Source: Nonomuraea sp. NBC_00507
GTDB taxonomy: Bacteria > Actinomycetota > Actinomycetes > Streptosporangiales > Streptosporangiaceae
Length of the DNA stretch: 64,000 nucleotides
Assembly: GCF_036013525.1 (NCBI RefSeq)
Contig: NZ_CP107853.1
Location: 6,820,001 to 6,884,000, forward strand
Reading direction: 5' to 3'
Shown: piece after piece, positions 57,638-64,000 of the stretch
Layout of the letters: every line of letters starts with the position of its first letter
Position numbering within the stretch: position 1 is the stretch's first letter
The notes under the pieces: generated by a model
Seen by the model: only the letters and a program-made list of their open reading frames with translations
Databases searched by the model: none
What the model was told of the DNA's origin: nothing
Translations under genes and position numbers: made by a program

Positions 57638-59232
57638 GTGGGCGGGCGTCTGAAGGCTGGGAAGAGGCTGCGGGCGATCGCGGCACCGTTCACCATCGCC
57701 CCACCTGCAGGGGCGCGGATCCGGGATCGTCTGCGGCTGTCCGAGCGTGACGTCGAGGTCTTGACCGCTGTCGGCCGTCATCTGGGCAGCCATGCCCGCG
57801 CTGATCTGGCCGAGCGCATCCGTATTGGGGATGTCGCGGTCGCACAGAACCGGAGGGCGGAGCGGAAGAGGAGGCTCACCGCGGTGTCCTCGTCGCGGTG
57901 GGCCGGGGCGATGACCCGTATACCTCGGAGGATCAGTACCAGCTGGCGCTGCGCTGCCTGCACGACCAGCGCGCTGGCCTGCGCCGCGCCATAGCCACGA
58001 TCAGCAAGCGGCTGGCGGTGCCGTGCGGCAAGCGCAAGGGTCGGGTGCGCGGGTACGCCGATCAGGAGGAGCGGTGGAACAAGCAGCGCCGGCTGCAGGT
58101 CCTCACCGCCCGGTTGGCGCGCGTTGAGGACCGTATCGCACAAGGCCGACCGGCGATCGTGGTCGGCGGCCGTCGGCTGGCCAAACTCCGGCACAATCTT
58201 GCCGACGCCGATCTCTCCGAGCAGGAGTGGCGCCGGCGGTGGGAGGCGCGGCGGATGTTCCTGACCGCCGACGGGGAGTCCGGAGCGCCGTTCGGGAACT
58301 ACACCATCACCGTCGACCCCGGTGACGGCTCGGTGTCGATCGTGCTGCCGGAGCCGCTGCGGCACCTGGCCAACGCCCCTCGGGGCCGCTACCGGCTGGC
58401 GGCCACGGTGGGCTTTCACCACCGGCGCGAGGAGTGGCTGGATCGCGTGCAGGCCAACCGGGCGGTGCGCTATGACATCACCTACGAACCGGAGCGGGAC
58501 CGGTGGTATCTGGACGCCTCCTGGTCCGCCGATACCCCGACCTTGCCGTCCCCGGGCCGGCTGGCCGCCTCCGGGGCGCGGTTGCTGAGCGTGGACCTCA
58601 ACGGCGACCACTTGGCCGCCTGCGTCGTCGACGCCTGCGGCAATCCGATCGGCCAGCCCATCACGATCCGCACCGAGCTGACCGGGCCCGCCTCCCAGCG
58701 CGACGGACGGCTGCGGCAGGCGATCAGCGACCTGATCCACCTCGCGCACCGTCATGGCTGCACGGGGATCGCGATCGAGAACCTGGGCTTCGATGACGCC
58801 CGCGCCACCGGCCGGGAGAACATGGGACGCGGACGGCGGGGCAAGAGCTTCCGCCGCACCGTCGCCGGCATCCCCACCGCACGCTTCCGGGAACGGCTGC
58901 GCGGCATGGCCTACCACCGCGGCCTGGTCGTGGTCGCCGTCGACCCGGCCTTCACCTCCAAGTGGGGTGGCCAGCACTGGCAACGCCCCCTCCAGCAGCA
59001 GACCAAGCAGAGCACGGCCACCCGGCATCATGCCGCTGCGGTGGCGATCGGACGACGCGCTTTCGGACACGGGATCCGGCGTCGGCCAGGTGTGACCGTC
59101 CGCCACCAGAGGATGGCGGCGCGGAGAGCTACCGGCCAGACCGCATCCCGCCCGCCGGCGCACGGGACCGCGAGCCCGCCCAGGACCGCAGGCACGCCCC
59201 CGGGGCGGCAAGACCTGCCGGGGCCGAGGTGA
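57638..59232 (+). pseudogene. TnpB-related (IS200/IS605 accessory) protein, frameshifted
   Basis: Together the two frames match the actinobacterial IS200/IS605 TnpB-related family. The first frame, from GTG 57638, encodes RLKAGKRLRAIAAPFT and LTAVSSSRWAGAMTR; the rest (TSEDQYQLALRC onward) continues in another frame, so a net -1 shift (or +2) falls near 57917-57925. RuvC residues: Asp in LLSVDLNGDHLAAC (58594-58596), Glu in IAIENLGF (58777-58779). The third motif, normally D-x-N-A-A in TnpB, is HHAAAVAIG (59026 onward), and the zinc-finger cysteines are absent (SKWGGQHW). The family probably lacks normal TnpB cleavage. Inserted between mannosidase and the transporter. Confidence 0.8.
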
Positions 59233-59341
59233 CCAGCCCGCGCTGTTCCCAGCACCCAAGACCGTTCGGGGTGCACCCGGACCCAGCCCGGGCCCGGTCC
59301 ACGACGATGCGGCCAACACCGGCCAACCCGCCTAGGAACGG

Positions 59342-60295
59342 TCAGCCCTTGATTCCGCTGAGCGCGATGCCTTTGGTGAAGTACTTCTGGAAGATCAGGA
59401 AGAAGACGATCGTCGGAACCGACGCGAGCAGCCCGCCCGCCATGATCGCGCCTTGGTGGTCGGGCCCCCCGAAGTAGGAGTTGAGCCTGGCCAGCGCGAC
59501 GGGGATGTTCGCCATCTCGTCGCTCTGCACGATGATGAGCGGCCAGAGGAAGTTGTTCCACTCCGCCAGCACGATGAAGATCGACATCGCGGCGAGGGCC
59601 GGCCGTAGCAGTGGCAGCACGATCCTCCACCAGATCCGCCACTCCCCGGCGCCGTCCACCCTGGCCGCCTGGATCAGCTCGTTCGGTATCGACTGCAGAA
59701 ACTGCACCAGGAAGAACAGCACGAAGGCCTTGGCCAGCGCCGGGACGATGTAGGCCGCGTAGCTGTCCAGCCAGCCCAGGTTCCGCATGATCACGTAGTT
59801 CGGGATCAGCGTGGTCTGCCAGGGCACCATCATCGAGGCGATGATCAACAGGAAGATGGTCCGGCGGCCCTTGATGTCGTGCTTGGCGATCACGTACGCG
59901 GCCAGGGAACAGATCAGCAGCGACCCGACGGTGATGGCGGTGGTGATGAAGATGCTGTTGAGCATGAACCGCCAGAAGCCGAGGTCCACCTGGTAACGCT
60001 GGAAGATGCCCTGCAGGTGGCCGGGGTTGATGGCGGCGGGGGACCATTCCGGGTCGTAGAAGTTGGCGAAAGTGGGGGACTCCGGCACGAACGACGGCGG
60101 TGTCCTGGCCAGCTCCCTCGGTGGCTTGAACACTGTGATGAGCAGCCAGTAGAACGGCGCGATCATCGTCAGCGCCAGCAGGTAGAACGGCAGGCGCAGC
60201 AGGTGTGCGTTGATCTTGGAGCGCCGGCTGCCGGTCGCCGTCCCGTGCGGGGACTGCTGGACCGGGGCGATCGTGTCCATCGGGGCGACGGCCAT
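59342..60295 (-). CDS. Carbohydrate ABC transporter permease (MalG type)
   Basis: A MalG/CUT1 family inner-membrane permease of 317 residues with six membrane segments. The EAA loop reads IPNELIQAARVDGAGEWRIWWRIVLPLLRPAL. The N-terminal 35 residues are hydrophilic. The ATG at 60295 shares one base with the stop of the first permease (TGATG). Third gene of the importer. Confidence 0.93.
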   Translation of the reverse strand: MAVAPMDTIAPVQQSPHGTATGSRRSKINAHLLRLPFYLLALTMIAPFYWLLITVFKPPRELARTPPSFVPESPTFANFYDPEWSPAAINPGHLQGIFQRYQVDLGFWRFMLNSIFITTAITVGSLLICSLAAYVIAKHDIKGRRTIFLLIIASMMVPWQTTLIPNYVIMRNLGWLDSYAAYIVPALAKAFVLFFLVQFLQSIPNELIQAARVDGAGEWRIWWRIVLPLLRPALAAMSIFIVLAEWNNFLWPLIIVQSDEMANIPVALARLNSYFGGPDHQGAIMAGGLLASVPTIVFFLIFQKYFTKGIALSGIKG

Positions 60296-61206
60296 CACAG
60301 CTCCTTCATGGCGCGGCCCACGCGCAGGTTGACGAGGCTGAGCACGAAGATGATCAGGAAGAGCACCCACGCGATCGCGGAGGCATAGCCCAGCCTGAAG
60401 TGGGTGAATCCCTGGTCGTAGAGGTAGGGGACGATCATCAGGCCCGAGTCGAGCACGCCGCCGATGGTGTTGGCGCCCTGACTGAAGACGATGTAGACGG
60501 CCTCGAACACCTGGAAGGCGCCGATCAGGCCGGTCACCACCACATACGTGGTGACGGGGCGCAACAGCGGCAGCGTGATGTGGCGGAACTGCCGCCAAGC
60601 GGACGCGCCGTCGATCTTGGCGGCCTCGTAGTACTCCTCGGGGATCGAGCCGAGCCCGGCCACGTACAGCACCATGCCGTAGCCCATGCCGCCCCACACC
60701 GACATCAGCACCAGGATCGGGATCGTCAAGCCCGGTGTGGCCAGCCAGGCGACGGCCTGGCCGCCCAACCAGTCCACGATCGTGTTGGCAAGGCCCACGT
60801 CGCTGGGGTAGAGAACCCACTTCCACATCAGCATGAGCGCGATGGAGGAGGTCACCGAGGGCAGGAAGAACAGGGTGCGCATGATCCGGTGCGGCCAGCT
60901 ACTGCCGTTGAAGGCCAGCGCCAGGCCCAGCGACAGCAGCGTGCCGAGCACGACCGACCCCACCACGTACAGGGCCGTGTTGCCCAGCGCGTGGCGGAAC
61001 CTGGTGTCCGACGCCAGCTGCACGAAGTTGTCCACACCGTTGAACACCGCGGGATTGACCCCGTCGAACTTGGTGAAGCTCAGGTAGAGCGAGTTGGCCA
61101 GCGGCCAGAGCAGGAACCCCGCGAACAGGGCGAGGAACGGCAGCAGCATCGCATACGACGTGCCGTAGCGGCGCAGCCTGCCGCGCAGGGGGATGGGGGA
61201 GGCCAT
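60295..61206 (-). CDS. Carbohydrate ABC transporter permease (MalF type)
   Basis: A MalF/CUT1 family permease of 303 residues with six membrane segments; the EAA loop is IPEEYYEAAKIDGASAWRQFRHITLPLLRPV. The ATG at 61206 starts MASPIPLRGRLRRYG, 56 nt after the binding-protein gene. The ATPase is not encoded here; such CUT1 importers often share MsiK, the multi-sugar ATPase, in actinomycetes. Confidence 0.93.
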   Translation of the reverse strand: MASPIPLRGRLRRYGTSYAMLLPFLALFAGFLLWPLANSLYLSFTKFDGVNPAVFNGVDNFVQLASDTRFRHALGNTALYVVGSVVLGTLLSLGLALAFNGSSWPHRIMRTLFFLPSVTSSIALMLMWKWVLYPSDVGLANTIVDWLGGQAVAWLATPGLTIPILVLMSVWGGMGYGMVLYVAGLGSIPEEYYEAAKIDGASAWRQFRHITLPLLRPVTTYVVVTGLIGAFQVFEAVYIVFSQGANTIGGVLDSGLMIVPYLYDQGFTHFRLGYASAIAWVLFLIIFVLSLVNLRVGRAMKEL

Positions 61207-61262
61207 GTCAGACTCCTGGATCAAGGGCCGGGACCGGGCGGGGCCGGTCCCGGCGGGTGCGG

Positions 61263-62525
61263 CTATCCGGCGTTGCGTTCCATGACCTTGGCGGCTTCCG
61301 TCAATGCGGTCTTGACGTCCGCCTTGCCGAGGATCGCCGACTGGAGCTGCTTGGTCACGTCCGGCGCGCTCTCGTCCCAGCCGGGGCAGCCCGGCGCGGC
61401 CTTGCCGGCCTTGATCGCGGTCTCGAACACCTGGGCCTGCTCGGGAGCGAACACCGAGCCGTTCACGATCTTGTCGGGACGCGGCGGGATGTAGGAGATG
61501 TTCCGCTTCCTCGCCTCGTCCGCGATCGCGGTGATGGCCTCGTCGCTGTACATGAACTTGACGAAGTCCGTGCTCGTCTGGACGTACTTGCTGAAGGAGG
61601 TCACGCCGATGGCCCGGCCGCCGATGAACGTGGTCGGCCCGGCGGGGCCCGCGGGAATCGTGGTCATCGCCCACTTGTCCTTCAGCTTGGGCTTGTTGAT
61701 GTCGATGCCCTTGGCGATCCAGTTGCCCGCCACCACCATCGCGGTCCCGGTGTCCAGCGCGTCGGCGCCCTCCACGGTGGCGGTGGGCGCGCCGTGCTCG
61801 CGGTAGAGGTCCACCCAGTACTTCAGCGCCTGCTCCGCCTGCGGGGTGTTGAGCGAGGGCTTGCAGTCGGCGGTGTAGAACGAGCCGCCCGCCTGGTAGA
61901 GGTAGTTGAAGTAGCCGATCCAGTCGAGGTTGCCCCAGTCCTGGCTGTAGGGCTTCTTGATCCCGGCCGCCTTGAGCTTGCCGATGGCCGCGGTCAGCTC
62001 CTCCCAGGTCTTGGGCGGCTCGACCTTGGCCTGCTCCAGCAGGTCGGTGCGGTAGTAGAGGGCGAGGGTCGACATGTCCAGCGGCACGCCGAACACCGAG
62101 CCGTCGGGGGAGATGGCCGACTCCCATTGGGCGGGCAGCGCCTGGGCCTTGAGCGAGTCGAGGCCGTGCTTGCGCAGGTCCACCATGGCGCCCTTGACGC
62201 CGAACTGGATGGTCCAGGTCATGCCGCCGGAGATGATGTCGGGTCCGCTGCGGCTGGTGGCCGCCGCCAGCAGCTTGGCGTACGCGTCGGACCACGAAAG
62301 GGTCTGCACCTTGACCGTCACGTTCGGGTGCTTCTGCTTGTAGAGGTCGGCGGCCTTCTGGAAGGTCGCCGTCTCGTCGTCACCGCCCGTGGACCAGAAG
62401 GACAGGGTCACGGGGGCGTTGGTGTTCTGGTCCGCCTGCTGGGTCTGCGTCTGGCCGCTAGTGGCGCAGGCCGCGCTCAGAACCGCCAACAGGACCGTGC
62501 TGCAAGCCGCCATTGTTCGTCGCAT
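61263..62525 (-). CDS. Sugar-binding lipoprotein of ABC transporter
   Basis: Extracellular solute-binding protein, family 1 (420 residues). Signal peptide with lipobox LSAAC, Cys20 being the lipidated residue; a Gln/Thr-rich linker follows. VTLSFWSTGGDDETATFQKAADLYKQKHPNVTVKV is the family's first lobe. In context it should bind manno-oligosaccharides for the cytosolic beta-mannosidase, but the sugar is not shown directly. First gene of the three-gene importer. Confidence 0.93.
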   Translation of the reverse strand: MRRTMAACSTVLLAVLSAACATSGQTQTQQADQNTNAPVTLSFWSTGGDDETATFQKAADLYKQKHPNVTVKVQTLSWSDAYAKLLAAATSRSGPDIISGGMTWTIQFGVKGAMVDLRKHGLDSLKAQALPAQWESAISPDGSVFGVPLDMSTLALYYRTDLLEQAKVEPPKTWEELTAAIGKLKAAGIKKPYSQDWGNLDWIGYFNYLYQAGGSFYTADCKPSLNTPQAEQALKYWVDLYREHGAPTATVEGADALDTGTAMVVAGNWIAKGIDINKPKLKDKWAMTTIPAGPAGPTTFIGGRAIGVTSFSKYVQTSTDFVKFMYSDEAITAIADEARKRNISYIPPRPDKIVNGSVFAPEQAQVFETAIKAGKAAPGCPGWDESAPDVTKQLQSAILGKADVKTALTEAAKVMERNAG

Positions 62526-62660
62526 GGGCCATCCGATCTATCGGTCGGATGGGCGCCTTCGGGGGGCGTGCGGATGTGCGAGGGGCATCCCACGACCGGC
62601 GCCCACATTCATATGTGTAGGGATCTCACCACTTAAACGGGTAAGTTACAATAGGCCGTC

Positions 62661-62672
62661 GACAACGTTGTC
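62661..62672. promoter_or_regulatory. LacI-family operator before the sugar importer
   Basis: GACAACGTTGTC is a perfect 12-bp palindrome with the central CG and AACGTT form common to LacI-family operators. It lies 136 bp before the binding-protein gene and 61 bp after the LacI gene stop, so the importer is the likely target. Confidence 0.65.
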
Positions 62673-62732
62673 AGGAGGTTTCCGCTCCACACGGCTCTGA
62701 GCTGTAAGGAAGCGGTCCATGAAACGGTTCGG

Positions 62733-63749
62733 TCACATCCGCGCGGGAGCGGTGCTGCCCCGGGGCAGCAGGCTCGCCGGCGGCCCCTCCAGGCTTCCCG
62801 TCTCCCCGCTTTCGATCAGCCGGAGCAGGGTCTGCGCGGCGTGCGCGCCGCCGGCGGGGATGTCCCGGGTCACCGCGGTCAGCGACGGCCGCACCACCTG
62901 GGAGAGCGGCGAGTCGTCCCAGGCCACGATCGACAACTCGCCCGGGACGTCCAGGCGCATCTCTTGGGCGACCGACAGCCCCGCCACCGCCATGATGTCG
63001 TTGTCGTAGACGATCGCAGTGGGCCTGGAGCGGGAGCTGAGCAGCCGTCTGGTCGCCCTGGCGCCCTGCTCGCCGGTGTAGTCGGTGTGGGCGACCGGAT
63101 GCTCGGACACGCCCGACTCCTCGCAGATCTCCGCGAACGCCTCGTCCCTGATCCTGGTGTGGAGCAGCGCCGGCAGCCCGGCCACCCTGGCGATGCGCCG
63201 GTGGCCGAGCGCCGCGAGATACTCGATCACCTCACGCAGCACGACCACCTCGTCCGACCACACCGCGGGCAGCGAGCCGGTACCCGACGGGTGCCCGGTC
63301 ACGACCGCAGGCATGCCGAGCTGCTCGACCACCGGGATCCGGGGATCGTCGACGTGCAGGTCGACCAGGATCGCGCCGTCCACCCTGCCCTCGCCCCACC
63401 AGCGCCGGTAGACCGCGATCTCGGTCTCGTGGTCGGGCACCACCTGGAGCATCAGCGCACGCGAGCTGGCCGCCAGCTCACCCTCGATGCCGCTGATCAG
63501 CTCCATGAAGAACGGCTCCACGCCGAGGAAGCGCGCGGGCCGGCAGAGCACCAGGCCGATCGCGTCGGCCCGGGCGCCGCTGAGCGAGCGCGCGGCCACG
63601 TTCGGCCGCCAGCCGATCTCCTGCGCGATCGCCTGGATGCGCGCCCTGGTCTCCTCGGAGACACCGGGCAGGCCGTTGAGCGCGTAGGAGACGGCGCCCT
63701 TGGACACGCCGGCCCGCTTGGCGATGTCGGCGATCGTCGGCCTTTTCAC
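62733..63749 (-). CDS. LacI family transcriptional regulator
   Basis: A 338-residue repressor: N-terminal HTH VKRPTIADIAKRAGVSKGAVSYALNGLPGVSEETRARI with hinge helix, then a periplasmic-binding-like effector domain (IGLVLCRPARFLGVEPFFMELISGIE...). The GTG at 63749 is chosen because it gives the canonical start of LacI proteins, with GAGAGG 9 nt upstream. It should sense a sugar such as mannobiose and repress the importer. Divergent from hisE. Confidence 0.93.
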   Translation of the reverse strand: MKRPTIADIAKRAGVSKGAVSYALNGLPGVSEETRARIQAIAQEIGWRPNVAARSLSGARADAIGLVLCRPARFLGVEPFFMELISGIEGELAASSRALMLQVVPDHETEIAVYRRWWGEGRVDGAILVDLHVDDPRIPVVEQLGMPAVVTGHPSGTGSLPAVWSDEVVVLREVIEYLAALGHRRIARVAGLPALLHTRIRDEAFAEICEESGVSEHPVAHTDYTGEQGARATRRLLSSRSRPTAIVYDNDIMAVAGLSVAQEMRLDVPGELSIVAWDDSPLSQVVRPSLTAVTRDIPAGGAHAAQTLLRLIESGETGSLEGPPASLLPRGSTAPARM

Positions 63750-63948
63750 CCGGTCCGCCTCTCCATGAAACTTTCGCTGAACCGTATCAGCGACATGATG
63801 ACAGAATTCCTGGGCGATCCGCCCTTTCGCGCGGGCACGCAAATCACTCGGGTCACCGGCGCCGTCTCGCGTGGCGGACGCGGGGCGGCGGCATCCCCTG
63901 TCGCAGACTAGGCTTGATGAGCACGTCAGCCGACCATCGAGAGAGATC

Positions 63949-64000
63949 ATGAAGACCTTCGAAGAGCTGTTCGCCGAGCTGTCAGAGAAGGCCCGGACCC
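63949..64000 (+). CDS. hisE: Phosphoribosyl-ATP diphosphatase, start only
   Basis: The last 52 bases encode MKTFEELFAELSEKART, matching the N-terminus of actinobacterial HisE (KTFEELFxEL), the second step of histidine synthesis. GAGAGA precedes the ATG. The gene runs off the window, so only the first 17 codons are seen; the call rests on that stretch alone. Confidence 0.7.
   Translation, partial: MKTFEELFAELSEKART

Noticed and set aside
57905..57925. Programmed ribosomal frameshift in the TnpB-related gene
   Set aside because: No slippery heptamer or downstream pseudoknot is visible; a mutation or sequence error explains the shift better.
62719..63009. Small plus-strand gene with a good ribosome site before ATG 62719
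   Set aside because: It runs entirely opposite the LacI gene, and the translation has no recognisable features.

Overview
This window is chromosomal DNA from a high-GC Gram-positive actinomycete. The evidence is the very high GC content, many GTG and TTG starts, whiA next to rapZ and yvcK, an RbpA-family RNA polymerase-binding protein, the actinobacterial OpcA, and a SufR-sufBD-Rieske-sufC-sufS-sufU operon. The protein sequences look most like Streptosporangiales (Nonomuraea/Streptosporangium type), but that is inference from memory of families, not from a search. No rRNA, tRNA, CRISPR array or prophage was seen. The one mobile-element remnant is a frameshifted TnpB-related gene.

Layout. 0-5.4 kb: uvrC, rapZ, yvcK, whiA (the conserved DNA repair / cell envelope regulation / sporulation block), with tandem repeats between uvrC and rapZ and after whiA. 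5.9-10.7 kb: a membrane protein, then the glycolytic run gap-pgk-tpiA-secG and an RbpA-like gene, ending in a perfect 40-base palindromic terminator. A DasR-type (dre) site lies at the gap promoter. 10.8-20 kb is accessory: an amidohydrolase/FAD oxidoreductase operon, an ACT-GNAT fusion, a stand-alone Clp_N protein, a coiled-coil protein, an SDR-TetR pair with a near-ideal operator, a methyltransferase and an adenosine deaminase.

20-28.2 kb (minus strand): a pentose-phosphate block transcribed tkt-tal-pgi-zwf-opcA-pgl, with most junctions overlapping or nearly so. 28.4-31.6 kb: heme O synthase (ctaB), a PrsW-type membrane protease and heme A synthase (ctaA). 31.7-39.4 kb: an eight-gene, tightly coupled cluster for hydroxyproline/proline-type imino acid breakdown: three dehydrogenase subunits, a DHDPS-family deaminase, two proline-racemase-superfamily enzymes, an ornithine-cyclodeaminase-family reductase carrying a large insertion, and a GntR regulator. 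39.7-45.9 kb: an EamA transporter, two MFS transporters, a two-gene ABC exporter and a double-VOC protein.

45.9-52.3 kb: the SUF iron-sulfur cluster operon led by its own SufR repressor, with an iron-box-like (DtxR/IdeR/DmdR) site in front. 52.6-54.5 kb: a DEAD-box RNA helicase with an Arg/Gly/Asp-rich tail. 54.7-63.7 kb: a mannoside-use locus (GH2 beta-mannosidase, sugar ABC importer, LacI regulator) interrupted by the TnpB-related pseudogene. The window ends inside the first codons of hisE.

Most of the window is ordinary core metabolism. The parts most worth a second look are the candidate operators (dre at gap, iron box at suf, the TetR palindrome, the repeated motif at 13.8-13.95 kb), the imino acid cluster with its odd reductase, and the TnpB-related gene whose third RuvC position is not acidic. 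No clearly new defence or mobile system was found.
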